In this document: piece after piece, positions 9,665-19,595 of the stretch
How the letters are laid out: the number at the start of each line of letters is the position of its first letter
How positions within the stretch are numbered: position 1 is the stretch's first letter
From: Morganella morganii
Lineage (GTDB): Bacteria; Pseudomonadota; Gammaproteobacteria; Enterobacterales; Enterobacteriaceae
DNA: 64,000 nucleotides
Assembly: GCF_003996855.1 (NCBI RefSeq)
Contig: NZ_NRQY01000001.1
Span: 2,361,943 to 2,425,942 of the forward strand
Reading direction: 5' to 3'
Position numbers and translations under genes: made by a program
The notes under the pieces: model-generated
The model's database searches: none
Told to the model about the DNA's origin: nothing
What the model saw: only the letters and a program-made list of their open reading frames with translations

Positions 9665-10810
9665 TTATTTGGTCAGGTCATCAAAGAATTTCTTCACGCC
9701 GTCAAAGAAGCGTTTCGCTTTCGGGGTGTTGTTGTGGCCGCTCTGGCCATCAACGGATTCACCGAACTCACGTAACAGTTCTTTCTGTTTTTCGCTCAGT
9801 TTCACCGGCGTTTCCACCACCACACGGCACATCAGGTCGCCCTGCATTCCGCCGCGCGCCGGTCTGACACCTTTGCCTTTCATGCGGAACAGTTTACCGG
9901 TCTGGGTTTCTGCCGGGATCTTCAGCTTAACGCGTCCGTCCAGTGTCGGAACTTCAATCTCACCGCCCAGCGCTGCGACAGTAAAGCCAATCGGTACTTC
10001 ACAGTAGAGATTGCTGCCGTCACGTTCGAAGATGTTGTGCTGGTGGACATGAACCTCGACATACAGATCGCCTGCCGGAGCCCCCATTTCGCCTGCTTCA
10101 CCTTCACCGGTCAGACGGATACGGTCGCCGCTGTCCATCCCCGCAGGGATTTTGACTGACAGGGTTTTATAACGTTCAACTCGTCCGTGACCATGACACT
10201 TACTGCACGGATCTTTGATGATTTTGCCGCGGCCGTGACAGGTCGGACACGCCTGCTGCACGGCAAAGAAGCCCTGGCGCATCTGCACCTGGCCCATACC
10301 GTGACAGGTCGGACATTCCTGCGGCTCAGTACCTTCTTTCGCCCCGCTGCCGTGACATTTATCACAGGTCTCCAGGGTCGGAATACGGATCTCTTTGGTC
10401 ACACCACGAACCGCTTCTTCAAGGGTCAGTTCGATGTTGTAACGCAGGTCTGCTCCGCGTGCCGCGCGTTGCTGACGGCGACCACCACCAAAAATATCAC
10501 CGAAGACGTCACCAAAGATATCACCGAAGTCAGCACCGCCGAAACCGCCGCCGCCAAATCCGCCGCCACCGCCCATACCGCCCTGCTCAAATGCTGCATG
10601 GCCGTACTGGTCATAAGCCGCTCGTTTTTGTGCATCAGTGAGGATTTCGTAAGCTTCTTTAACTTCTTTAAATTTATCTTCCGCGTCTTTATCGCCCTGA
10701 TTACGGTCAGGGTGATATTTCATCGCAAGGCGTTTGTAGGCTTTTTTAATCTCTTTTTCATCCGCAGATTTAGAGACGCCCAACACCTCATAGTAATCTT
10801 TTTTTGCCAT
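9665..10810 (-). CDS. dnaJ: Chaperone protein DnaJ
   Basis: Hsp40 co-chaperone that delivers substrates to DnaK and stimulates its ATPase. Order of domains: J domain (about 1-70) with YHPDRN containing HPD; Gly/Phe-rich linker (about 75-110); zinc region with four CxxCxGxG repeats ([32 protein letters not shown] at about 145-210); C-terminal substrate-binding domain. Length 381 residues, usual for the family. It follows dnaK by about 100 bases on the same strand and shares its heat-shock promoters. Confidence 0.98.
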   Translation of the reverse strand: MAKKDYYEVLGVSKSADEKEIKKAYKRLAMKYHPDRNQGDKDAEDKFKEVKEAYEILTDAQKRAAYDQYGHAAFEQGGMGGGGGFGGGGFGGADFGDIFGDVFGDIFGGGRRQQRAARGADLRYNIELTLEEAVRGVTKEIRIPTLETCDKCHGSGAKEGTEPQECPTCHGMGQVQMRQGFFAVQQACPTCHGRGKIIKDPCSKCHGHGRVERYKTLSVKIPAGMDSGDRIRLTGEGEAGEMGAPAGDLYVEVHVHQHNIFERDGSNLYCEVPIGFTVAALGGEIEVPTLDGRVKLKIPAETQTGKLFRMKGKGVRPARGGMQGDLMCRVVVETPVKLSEKQKELLREFGESVDGQSGHNNTPKAKRFFDGVKKFFDDLTK

Positions 10811-10912
10811 CCGTTTTGTCCCTTAACACAAGCACACGGGCGCAGAGTTTCCTCAACGTCCGTGCCGGTTTTCAGTGATTAATAACAGTCATCACCGCGC
10901 CCGCTAAGGGCC

Positions 10913-12835
10913 TTATTTTTTGTCTTTGCTGTCGTCAACTTCTTCGAATTCAGCATCAACAACATCATCATTTTTACCTGCATCCTGCGCGGCATCAGCA
11001 CCTGCTGCACCTGCCTGCGCCTGCTGCTGGGCAATTTCCATCAGTTTGGCTGAGGCGTCGATCAGCGCTTTCGTTTTCTCTTCGATAGCGGCTTTATCTT
11101 CGCCTTTCGCTGCGATTTCCAGCTCACTCACTGCCTGCTCGATTTTCACTTTATCGTCGCCCGGCAGTTTGTCGCCCGCTTCTTCAATTTGTTTACGGGT
11201 GGCGTGAACCAGCTGATCGGCCTGGTTACGAACCTGTACCAGCTCTTCGAACTTACGGTCAGCTTCGGCGTTTGCTTCCGCATCACGTACCATTTTCTGG
11301 ATCTCTTCCTCGTTCAGACCGGAAGAAGCCTTGATGGTGATGTTCTGCACACGGCCGCTGTTTTTGTCTTTCGCGGACACATGCAGGATACCGTCGGCGT
11401 CGATGTCAAAAGTGACTTCGATTTGCGGCATACCGCGTGGTGCAGCCTGAATACCATCCAGGTTAAACTGACCCAGTGATTTGTTATCACCGGAACGTTT
11501 ACGCTCACCCTGCAGAACATGAATAGTTACCGCAGACTGGTTGTCTTCCGCTGTGGAGAACACCTGGCTGTGTTTGGTCGGGATAGTGGTGTTCTTCGCA
11601 ATCAGCGGAGTCATCACGCCGCCCATGGTTTCGATACCCAGAGACAGCGGGGTAACGTCCAGCAGCAGCACGTCTTTAACATCACCACCTAACACACCGC
11701 CCTGTACCGCAGCACCAACTGCCACAGCTTCGTCCGGGTTCACGTCTTTACGCGGTTCTTTACCGAAGAAATCAGCAACGGTTTTCTGAACCAGCGGCAT
11801 ACGGGTCTGACCACCGACCAGGATAACATCATTGATGTCATTCACTGACAGGCCGGCATCCTGTAATGCAACTTTGACCGGGTCCATAGAGCGTTTAACC
11901 AGATCTTCAACCAGTGATTCCAGTTTCGCACGGGTCACTTTGATGTTCATGTGTTTAGGGCCGGTCGCGTCCGCCGTGATGTACGGCAGGTTAACGTCAG
12001 TCTGCTGTGCGGAAGAAAGCTCGATTTTCGCTTTCTCGGCAACTTCTTTCAGACGCTGCATTGCCAGCGGGTCGTTACGCAGATCGATACCCTGTTCTTT
12101 CTTAAATTCTTCAACCAGATAGTTGATCATGCGGCTGTCGAAGTCTTCACCACCTAAGTGGGTGTCGCCGTTCGTTGCCAGCACTTCATAGGTTTTTTCG
12201 CCGTCTACTTCATCGATTTCGATGATAGAGATATCGAAAGTACCACCACCGAGGTCGAATACCGCGATAGTGCGGTTACCTACTTCACGGTCAAGACCGT
12301 AAGCCAGTGCCGCCGCAGTCGGTTCGTTGATAATACGTTTTACATCCAGACCTGCGATACGGCCGGCGTCTTTGGTTGCCTGACGCTGAGCATCGTTAAA
12401 GTAAGCAGGTACGGTGATAACCGCTTCGGTTACCGGCTCGCCGAGATAATCTTCAGCGGTTTTTTTCATTTTTTTCAGGACTTCAGCAGAAACCTGTGGT
12501 GGTGCCATTTTCTGGCCTTTTGCTTCCACCCATGCATCGCCGTTATCAGCGCCGACAATTTTGTACGGCATGATGTTCATATCGCGGCGCACTTCTTCAT
12601 CGTCAAAACGACGACCAATCAGACGTTTGATTGCAAACAGTGTGTTCTGCGGATTGGTAACAGCCTGACGTTTTGCCGGCTGACCGACCAGGATTTCACC
12701 ATCCTGTGTATACGCAATGATTGACGGCGTTGTGCGGTCGCCTTCTGCGTTCTCCAGGACACGTGCCTGATTACCATCCATTACAGCAACACAAGAGTTG
12801 GTTGTACCTAAATCGATACCAATAATTTTACCCAT
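10913..12835 (-). CDS. dnaK: Chaperone protein DnaK (Hsp70)
   Basis: ATP-dependent cytosolic chaperone. The actin-like ATPase domain (about 1-385) starts [20 protein letters not shown] and contains [12 protein letters not shown] and [11 protein letters not shown]; the substrate-binding domain follows, then a helical lid and the acidic tail DAEFEEVDD. Length 640 residues. The ribosome site GGAGG is seven bases before the ATG. Two sigma-32-type promoters lie upstream. Confidence 0.99.
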   Translation of the reverse strand: MGKIIGIDLGTTNSCVAVMDGNQARVLENAEGDRTTPSIIAYTQDGEILVGQPAKRQAVTNPQNTLFAIKRLIGRRFDDEEVRRDMNIMPYKIVGADNGDAWVEAKGQKMAPPQVSAEVLKKMKKTAEDYLGEPVTEAVITVPAYFNDAQRQATKDAGRIAGLDVKRIINEPTAAALAYGLDREVGNRTIAVFDLGGGTFDISIIEIDEVDGEKTYEVLATNGDTHLGGEDFDSRMINYLVEEFKKEQGIDLRNDPLAMQRLKEVAEKAKIELSSAQQTDVNLPYITADATGPKHMNIKVTRAKLESLVEDLVKRSMDPVKVALQDAGLSVNDINDVILVGGQTRMPLVQKTVADFFGKEPRKDVNPDEAVAVGAAVQGGVLGGDVKDVLLLDVTPLSLGIETMGGVMTPLIAKNTTIPTKHSQVFSTAEDNQSAVTIHVLQGERKRSGDNKSLGQFNLDGIQAAPRGMPQIEVTFDIDADGILHVSAKDKNSGRVQNITIKASSGLNEEEIQKMVRDAEANAEADRKFEELVQVRNQADQLVHATRKQIEEAGDKLPGDDKVKIEQAVSELEIAAKGEDKAAIEEKTKALIDASAKLMEIAQQQAQAGAAGADAAQDAGKNDDVVDAEFEEVDDSKDKK

Positions 12836-12879
12836 CTAAAGGCCTCCGAATAATTCTGTTCGTCTTACGCTACCGATGT

Positions 12880-12907
12880 ATATGAGGTTCAATTTTCACT
12901 TTTCAAG
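12880..12907 (-). promoter_or_regulatory. Second heat-shock promoter of dnaK
   Basis: On the minus strand CTTGAAA (12907-12901), 13 bases, then CCTCATAT (12887-12880). This resembles the sigma-32 consensus CTTGAAA-N11-16-CCCCATNT. Confidence 0.6.
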
Positions 12908-13008
12908 AAAAAATTTTTCACTCACCCGTTACCCGGAACATTTCCGGCGGTACCGGATACCCGCAGCGTTAAAGGGGATTCAACTGAGTTTCAGTTTCCG
13001 ATGACAAC

Positions 13009-13037
13009 TAGATGGGGCCATAAATGCATTCATCAAG
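13009..13037 (-). promoter_or_regulatory. Main sigma-32 promoter of dnaK
   Basis: On the minus strand CTTGATG (13037-13031), a 13-base spacer, then CCCCATCTA (13017-13009). It is nearly the same as E. coli dnaK P1, which also has CCCCCTTGATG and CCCCATTTA. The remaining 311-base dnaK upstream region holds only this, the second promoter and the terminator of the preceding gene. Confidence 0.9.
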
Positions 13038-13086
13038 GGGAAAATGAAAAAAAACAGATTATTTAAAAGAAAATGATGAAACGCTG

Positions 13087-13125
13087 AAAAATGCTGTGCT
13101 GACAATCATATCAGCACGGCATTTA
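13087..13125 (-). terminator. Terminator of the MFS transporter gene
   Basis: On the minus strand AATGCCGTGCTGA and TCAGCACAGCATT pair with one mismatch, followed by TTTTT. It lies 20 bases after the transporter stop codon. Confidence 0.75.
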
Positions 13126-13146
13126 TACAGTACAGAAGCAGGGTTA

Positions 13147-14443
13147 TCAGGAGCCGAAGACCATCATCCGCTGACGCACCGTGGCTTTGCCCATATACAG
13201 CCCCAGCAGCAGGCCGATCAGCGAGAGTCCCAGCATGTAATACGCGGGTGCCAGCGGTGTCCATTTCAGGAATAGTGTGACCACAATTGGTGTCAGTCCG
13301 CCGAAAATGGCATAAGAGAGATTGTAGGAGAACGAAATGCCGCTGAAGCGGATCTCCGCCGGATAGCTGTTCACCATCACAAACGGCACCGCGCCCACCA
13401 CGCCGACACTGAATCCGGCCAGTCCGTAAGTCAGCGACAGCGGTGTGCCCGGTTCACCGGCGGTCAGATAAAAATAGCCGGTACAGACCGCCAGCAGCAG
13501 GCTGCCGAAGGTAAAGACTACGGATGCACCCAGCTTGTCACACAGATATCCGGCGACCAGACATCCGCCGCACAGCGCCAGAATCGCGGTCATATTGGCG
13601 ACAGAAACTACCGCTTTTGCCAGGCCGAACTCCGTCTGTAAATAGGCGGGTGTCAGCAGGATCACCACCACAATCCCGGCGGAGAGCAGCCAGGTCAGCA
13701 GCATAGAGATTACAATCGCTTCTTTGTGATTCACTACCACGGTTTTCAGCGGCAATTCTTTTGCCAGCGCTTTTTGCTGCTTCATCTCCTGAAAGATAGG
13801 CGTTTCCGCCAGCCAGCGGCGCAGATAAAGTGCCACAAACCCGAAAATACCCCCGAGGAAGAACGGCACGCGCCAGCCCCAGGCAAGCTGCTGCGCTTCG
13901 GTAAAGAGTGTCGCCATCATCATGGCCACCAGCGAGCCGAGCAGGATACCGACGGTCAGTCCGGCTGTCAGCGTGCCGCAGGCAATGCCGATACGGTGTT
14001 TCGGCACATGCTCGGAGACAAATACCCAGGCGCCCGGCACTTCCCCGCCGATAGCTGCCCCCTGCATCACCCGCATCAATAAAAGCAGTAACGGTGCGGC
14101 AATACCGATAGATTCATAGGTCGGCAGCAGACCGATACAGAGTGTCGGCACCGCCATCAGCAAAATACTGAGGGAGAACATTTTCTTACGTCCGACCAGG
14201 TCACCGAAGTGAGCCATCACAATGCCGCCCAGCGGACGCACCAGGTAACCGGCAGCAAAGATCCCGAAGGTTTGCATCTGTACCAGCCACGCGGGAATGT
14301 CCGGCGGAAAGAAAAGTTTGCCGATGGTGACGGCAAAGAAGATGAAAATAATAAAATCGTAGAATTCAAGTGCGCCACCCAGGGCCGCGAGAGAGAGTTT
14401 TATAATCCTGCCGGTTGAGTGTCCGGGGAATGGTCTGTGCCAT
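13147..14443 (-). pseudogene. MFS transporter, metabolite:H+ symporter type, frameshifted near its start
   Basis: Inner-membrane symporter of the MHS branch (relatives include ProP, ShiA and YhjE), twelve predicted membrane helices, substrate unknown. Motifs: LGGALEFYDFIIFIFFAV, RPLGGIVMAHFGDLVGRKK, LRRWLAETPIF. The best start is ATG at 14443 with AAAGGTGA just upstream, giving MAQTIPRTLNRQDYKTLS, which fits the family N-terminus. That frame is broken at a CT repeat (14391-14399): one more CT would join it to the long downstream frame as KTLSLAALGG. A GTG at 14451 reads through in the downstream frame, but gives an atypical start (NPWHRPFPGHSTG). Either the gene is off, phase variable, or the assembly lost two bases. 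About 432 codons. Confidence 0.75.
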
Positions 14444-14564
14444 GGGTTCACCTTTCCTGTCTTTACATTGCTGTTATCTTTACTTTACATAAACGGATAA
14501 CCGCATCATAGGACAAGAAAGGTGTCCGGGGGAATACTTTTTATTTTATGCTGAAAACGCAGTA

Positions 14565-15149
14565 TTACTGCGGCTTTATTGCTGATTTCGGACGAAATGC
14601 CGCGACAATTTCAGGGTCAGTTTCAATGTAAGGACCGTCCAGCAACTGTATACAATATGGTACACTTGCAAAAATACCGGAAACGACCACTTTACCATTT
14701 TCATCTTTCAGCCCTTCCAGAGTTTCAGCAATGGCTTTCGGCTGCCCCGGCAGATTGAGGATCAGCGACTGATTGCGGATCACGCCAACCTGGCGGGATA
14801 AAATGGCGGTCGGTACAAATTTCAGGCTGATCTGGCGCATCTGTTCGCCGAACCCCGGCATTTCACGATCTGCCACCGCCAGTGTTGCATCCGGAGTCAC
14901 ATCACGCCGCGCCGGGCCGGTTCCGCCGGTTGTCAGCACCAGATGGCAACCGAATTCATCCACCAGCTCACACAGCGTCTGGCTGATCATCGCTTCTTCA
15001 TCCGGGATCAGGCGGGTTTCTGTCTGAAAAGGCGTGGTGATGGTTTTTTCCAGCCATGCCTGTAAGGCCGGAATGCCTTTATCTTCATAAATACCACCGG
15101 ATGCGCGGTCAGAAACCGAGACAAGACCGATGCGCAACACATTGTTCAT
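14565..15149 (-). CDS. mog: Molybdopterin adenylyltransferase
   Basis: Activates molybdopterin with ATP for molybdenum insertion in molybdenum cofactor synthesis. The 194 residues from ATG 15149 (MNNVLRIGLVSVSDRASGG) closely match E. coli Mog, including LVLTTGGTGPARRDVTPDAT and NLPGQPKAI. GAGG lies five bases ahead of this ATG. An upstream in-frame extension is rejected because it adds residues outside the family. It is convergent with nothing and sits after talB on the same strand, as in E. coli. Confidence 0.96.
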   Translation of the reverse strand: MNNVLRIGLVSVSDRASGGIYEDKGIPALQAWLEKTITTPFQTETRLIPDEEAMISQTLCELVDEFGCHLVLTTGGTGPARRDVTPDATLAVADREMPGFGEQMRQISLKFVPTAILSRQVGVIRNQSLILNLPGQPKAIAETLEGLKDENGKVVVSGIFASVPYCIQLLDGPYIETDPEIVAAFRPKSAIKPQ

Positions 15150-15204
15150 AGTCACCTCAACGTCATTTTGACTCCGGGGCACAGCATAGCATTGCCGCCG
15201 GAAA

Positions 15205-15231
15205 CAAAAAAGGCAGCCCATCGGCTGCCTC
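15205..15231 (-). terminator. Terminator of talB
   Basis: On the minus strand AGGCAGCC, loop GATG, GGCTGCCT, then six T residues; 25 bases after the talB stop. Confidence 0.9.
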
Positions 15232-15255
15232 TTATATCTGACTGTATTATAACGA

Positions 15256-16209
15256 TTACAGCAGATCGGCGATCATTTTTTCCAGTTTACCCTGGTCTAC
15301 CGCAAATTTACGGATACCGTCCGCCAGTTTCTCGGTTGCCATCGCATCACTGTGGTGGCCCCAGTAGAATTCAGCTTCTGTCAGCGGTGCAGGACGCGCT
15401 TTCACTTCGCCTTTGTATTCCAGTTTGCGTTCAACCGCGCCGGTCGCTTCTGACAGTTCTTTCAGCAATGCAGGAGCGATTGTCAGACGGTCACAACCGG
15501 CCAGCTCCAGGATTTCACCGGAATTACGGAAGCTTGCGCCCATGACCACGGTTTTGTAGCCGTGCTCTTTATAGAAATTGTAGATCTCAGTCACTGAAAT
15601 CACGCCCGGATCTTCTGCCGGAGCAAATTCTTTCTTGTCGCTGTTTGCTTTGTACCAGTCGAGGATACGGCCGACGAACGGAGAAATCAGATACACGCCT
15701 GCTTCCGCACAGGCGCGTGCCTGGGCAAAGGAGAACAGCAGTGTCAGGTTACAGTTGATGCCTTCTTTTTCCAGCTGTTCCGCCGCGCGGATACCCTGCC
15801 AGGTAGATGCCAGCTTGATCAGGATACGATCGTTGCTGATACCGGCATCGTTATACAGTTTGATGAGACGTTTTGCTTTGGCGATACTTGCCTGAGTGTC
15901 ATAAGAGAGACGGGCATCCACTTCTGTGGAGATACGACCCGGAATCAGTTTCAGGATTTCCAGACCGATATTCACCGCCAGTTTGTCACCGGCATCGATA
16001 ATCTGCTGTTCACGTGAATCGCTCTGCGCACGCGCCCAGGTCACCGCCTCATCAATTAACTTACGGTACTCCGGAATCTGCGCCGCGTTGAGGATCAGAG
16101 AAGGGTTGGTGGTGGCATCCTGTGGTTTGTAAAGCTTCATCGCTTCGATGTCACCGGTATCGGCCACGACCGTGGTCAGAGTACGCAGGGAAGTTAATTT
16201 ATCGGTCAT
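15256..16209 (-). CDS. talB: Transaldolase B
   Basis: Pentose phosphate pathway enzyme that moves a dihydroxyacetone unit from sedoheptulose-7-phosphate to glyceraldehyde-3-phosphate. The 317 residues equal the E. coli length. The Schiff-base lysine is in [11 protein letters not shown] at about residue 132; other signatures are [10 protein letters not shown] and [11 protein letters not shown]. It stands alone between mog and yaaA with its own terminator. Confidence 0.97.
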   Translation of the reverse strand: MTDKLTSLRTLTTVVADTGDIEAMKLYKPQDATTNPSLILNAAQIPEYRKLIDEAVTWARAQSDSREQQIIDAGDKLAVNIGLEILKLIPGRISTEVDARLSYDTQASIAKAKRLIKLYNDAGISNDRILIKLASTWQGIRAAEQLEKEGINCNLTLLFSFAQARACAEAGVYLISPFVGRILDWYKANSDKKEFAPAEDPGVISVTEIYNFYKEHGYKTVVMGASFRNSGEILELAGCDRLTIAPALLKELSEATGAVERKLEYKGEVKARPAPLTEAEFYWGHHSDAMATEKLADGIRKFAVDQGKLEKMIADLL

Positions 16210-16452
16210 TTTCGTCTCTCATCTTATGTCTGAATAGATGGCAATATGCCGCAACTGCATTTGATAATATCACGGACAGCCCGCCGCGCAAGCAGGGAAA
16301 ATCCGGCGCATCCCCTGTGTTCCGCCGTTATTCCGTTGTTATCCGGAGCATTTCCTGTTTTGTGTGCCATCACCGATTACAGTGATTTGCCCGTTCTCCT
16401 CTTTTTTTTGTTAAAGTAACCGGAGAATGACAACATCAGACCGGAGCCGACT

Positions 16453-17244
16453 ATGCTGCTGACTATTTCCCCTGCCAAAACCCTCGATTATGACAGCCCG
16501 TTAGCCACTGAGCGCCATACTCAGCCTGAGCTGCTGGCACAGTCAGAAACCCTGATAGAAACCTGCCGCAAACTGACTCCGGCGGATATCGGCTCGCTGA
16601 TGCATATCAGTGATAAGCTGGCCGGACTGAATGCCGCCCGTTTCGGGGAATGGCAGCCGGATTTCACGCCGGATAATGCCCGTCAGGCCATTCTGGCGTT
16701 TAAAGGGGACGTGTATACCGGAATGCAGGCGGAAACCTTCAGTGAAGCCGATTTTGATTTCGCCCAGCAGCACCTGCGTATGCTTTCCGGTCTGTACGGC
16801 GTGCTGCGCCCGCTGGATCTGATGCAGCCTTACCGTCTGGAAATGGGGACGAAACTCGCCAATCCGCGCGGCAAAGATCTGTATACGTTCTGGGGTGATA
16901 TGATTACGGACAATCTGAATCAGGCGCTGGCCGCACAGGGCGATAATGTGCTGGTTAATCTGGCCTCTGATGAATACTTTAAAGCGGTGAATCCGAAGAA
17001 ACTGAATGCGGTGATTATCAAGCCGGTTTTCCTCGATGAGAAAAACGGCAAGTACAAAGTGATCAGCTTCTATGCGAAGAAAGCACGCGGCCTGATGAGC
17101 CGGTTTATTATTCAGAACCGCCTGACACAGCCGTCTCAGCTGACCGGCTTTAATCTCGACGGTTACCGTTTTGATGAAAGTCAGTCCGGTGAGCGGGAAC
17201 TGGTATTTACGCGACCGGAAGGTACCGGTTCTGATAACGGGTAA
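16453..17244 (+). CDS. yaaA: Peroxide stress protein YaaA
   Basis: DUF328 family protein; in E. coli it is induced by OxyR and limits intracellular free iron during peroxide stress. The 263 residues begin [17 protein letters not shown] and keep [20 protein letters not shown] and [11 protein letters not shown]. It is transcribed divergently from talB and convergently with thrC, as in E. coli. Biochemical activity is still poorly defined in the family. Confidence 0.95.
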   Translation: MLLTISPAKTLDYDSPLATERHTQPELLAQSETLIETCRKLTPADIGSLMHISDKLAGLNAARFGEWQPDFTPDNARQAILAFKGDVYTGMQAETFSEADFDFAQQHLRMLSGLYGVLRPLDLMQPYRLEMGTKLANPRGKDLYTFWGDMITDNLNQALAAQGDNVLVNLASDEYFKAVNPKKLNAVIIKPVFLDEKNGKYKVISFYAKKARGLMSRFIIQNRLTQPSQLTGFNLDGYRFDESQSGERELVFTRPEGTGSDNG

Positions 17245-17282
17245 AACAAAAAGTCGCGGTAAATACCTCCCTGTACGCTCAG

Positions 17283-17313
17283 CTGCGCCATCCGTGGCGC
17301 AGTATGCTTTTTG
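17283..17313 (+). terminator. Probable terminator of yaaA
   Basis: CTGCGCCA, loop TCCG, TGGCGCAG, then TATGCTTTTTG on the plus strand, 40 bases after yaaA. Confidence 0.6.
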
Positions 17314-17357
17314 TTCTCTTACCCGTTATCATCACGCTATTGATAATTGACAGGAAG

Positions 17358-18650
17358 TTACGGCTTCACCGTCTTCAGCAGATAGTCCCGCAGTGCCGCA
17401 AAATCCGCCGGTAACACGGCAGACAACAGCGGCAAATCAGCCCGCTCCGCCAGTTCCGCCGGTAACGGCAGTTTACTGCCCAGAATCGCTTCCACACTCT
17501 CCAGGAATTTTGCCGGATGCGCTGTGCCGAGGAAAATACCGTACTCGCCCGGCTGCAAATCACTGCGCAGCAGACGATAGGCGATCGCGGCATGCGGCTC
17601 GGAAATATAACCTTTCGCATCCAGATCACGCATCGTTTCCCGGGTTTCGTCATCACTCACCGCGCCTGAACGCAGATCTTTCAGAGACCAGCCCTCACGC
17701 GCAAACAGCGCCTCAATACGCGGCCAGTTGTTCGGCTGGCTGACATCCATGGCATTGGATAACGTTGCCACCGTCGCCGCCGGTTTCCACTGTCCGTCCG
17801 CCAGATAGCGCGGCACGGTGTCGTTGGCATTGGTCGCGGCGATAAAGCGTTTCACCGGCAGCCCCATCGCTTTTGCCAGTACCCCGGCGGTCAGATCACC
17901 GAAGTTGCCGCTCGGCACCGAGAACACCAGTTCACCGCGTTTTTCCGCCGGAACCTGTGCCACCGCTTCAAAGTAATAACAGATTTGTGCCAGCAGGCGG
18001 CTGATATTAATGGAGTTTGCTGAGTTCAGATGCAGTGTCTGTTTCAGTTCCTCATCATTAAACGCCTGTTTCACCAGTGCCTGACAGGCATCGAAATCAT
18101 CCTGCACCGCCACGGAATGAATATTACCGCCGAGGGTACAGAACAGTTTTTCCTGTAACGGGCTGATTTTTCCCTGCGGATAGAGGATCACCACCTGCAC
18201 ATTTTTCAGGCCGTAAAAAGCATGTGCAACTGCCGCACCGGTATCGCCGGAAGTCGCGGTCAGGATGGTAACCGGTTTGTCACCGGCAACCGCTGCCAGC
18301 GCCTGTGCCATAAAACGCCCGCCGAAATCTTTGAATGCCAGTGTCGGGCCGTGAAACAGCTCCAGACAGGCCACATCCGGCTCCACCTGATTCAGCGGTG
18401 CCGGGAAAGCAAAGGCGGCACGGACACGCGTGGCCAGCTCAGCTTCCGGAATTTCATCACCAATCAGAGCATGCAGAATGGCGGTACTGCGGCTGACAAA
18501 ATCCATCGCCAGCAGCTTATCCATCTCGGCCGGCTCAAAAAACGGAATCTCACGCGGGAAGAACAACCCCTGTCCGCGTCCCAGCCCCTGTTTTACCGCC
18601 TGTGCAAAACTGACCTTCTCACTCTCATCTTTTAAATTGTACAGTTCCAT
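17358..18650 (-). CDS. thrC: Threonine synthase
   Basis: PLP enzyme that converts O-phosphohomoserine to threonine. The 430 residues include the PLP lysine in LAFKDFGGRF and the TATSGDTGAAVAHAFYG loop. It is the last gene of thrLABC, ten bases after thrB, and is controlled by the leader attenuator upstream of thrA. Confidence 0.97.
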   Translation of the reverse strand: MELYNLKDESEKVSFAQAVKQGLGRGQGLFFPREIPFFEPAEMDKLLAMDFVSRSTAILHALIGDEIPEAELATRVRAAFAFPAPLNQVEPDVACLELFHGPTLAFKDFGGRFMAQALAAVAGDKPVTILTATSGDTGAAVAHAFYGLKNVQVVILYPQGKISPLQEKLFCTLGGNIHSVAVQDDFDACQALVKQAFNDEELKQTLHLNSANSINISRLLAQICYYFEAVAQVPAEKRGELVFSVPSGNFGDLTAGVLAKAMGLPVKRFIAATNANDTVPRYLADGQWKPAATVATLSNAMDVSQPNNWPRIEALFAREGWSLKDLRSGAVSDDETRETMRDLDAKGYISEPHAAIAYRLLRSDLQPGEYGIFLGTAHPAKFLESVEAILGSKLPLPAELAERADLPLLSAVLPADFAALRDYLLKTVKP

Positions 18651-18659
18651 TTTTTACCT

Positions 18660-19592
18660 TTATGCACTTATCTGACGTGCGCCTTTGAGATCGAGACGGC
18701 ACAGATGGACAAACCCTTCGCTGTTCTGCAAATACTGTGTGTTAAAGACATCCGCCACCTGCTCTGCCGCTGATTTGCTGTCACAGACAGCAAACAGGGT
18801 CGGCCCGGAGCCGGAAATACCGCATGCCTTCGCGCCGCGGGCAAGCACCTGCTCACGGACAGCATCAAAGTTCGGCAGCAATTCACGGCGGTACGGCTCC
18901 GCCACCACGTCGCGGATCATGGCCGCTGCCAAATCGGCCTGCCCGGTGTGACAAGCGTGGATAAATCCGGCCAGGTTGCGCCCGTGGCTGACAATATCCG
19001 CCCGTGAATAAGTGGCCGGTAAAATCGCCCGCGCCTGCGCGGTGGAGACTTTAATGCCCGGATACGCCATCACCCAGTACCAGTGTTCAAACCCCGGCAC
19101 CGCCTGGCTGACGCTTTCTCCGGTTTCAATATTGAGCTGCAATCCGCCCAGGAAGCAGGGGGCGACATTGTCATAATGCACACTGCCGGAGATACGCCCT
19201 TCCATCTCACCCATCAGGCGCAGCAGCGACATTTCATCCAGCGGCCTGCCGGTGTACTCATTCAGTGCCACCAGCGCAGCCACCACCGAGCAGGCGCTGG
19301 AGCCCAGCCCCGAGCCCACCGGCATATTTTTTTCCAGCACCATCGCAACCGGCAGGTCATCATTGATGATCTCACTGAACCGCTCACGGCACTGATATAC
19401 AATATTGTGCTTCGGATTCACCGGCAGTTTACCGGCAAAACGTCCGCTGTTTCTGAGTGAAAACGTCTCTGCCTTCGCGACGGACACGCAGTCGCCGAGC
19501 AGTTCCCCGCTGACCGGGGACACTGCCGCACCCAGCACATCGAACCCCACACTCACATTCCCGATTGACGCCGGTGCATAAATTCTTATCAC
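18660..19592 (-). CDS. thrB: Homoserine kinase
   Basis: GHMP-family kinase that phosphorylates homoserine. The ATP-binding loop [17 protein letters not shown] is at about residues 90-107, and the C-terminal GHMP motif is [15 protein letters not shown]. It has 310 residues, one gene after thrA with only three bases between, so translational coupling is likely. Confidence 0.97.
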   Translation of the reverse strand: MIRIYAPASIGNVSVGFDVLGAAVSPVSGELLGDCVSVAKAETFSLRNSGRFAGKLPVNPKHNIVYQCRERFSEIINDDLPVAMVLEKNMPVGSGLGSSACSVVAALVALNEYTGRPLDEMSLLRLMGEMEGRISGSVHYDNVAPCFLGGLQLNIETGESVSQAVPGFEHWYWVMAYPGIKVSTAQARAILPATYSRADIVSHGRNLAGFIHACHTGQADLAAAMIRDVVAEPYRRELLPNFDAVREQVLARGAKACGISGSGPTLFAVCDSKSAAEQVADVFNTQYLQNSEGFVHLCRLDLKGARQISA

Positions 19593-19595
19593 GTT

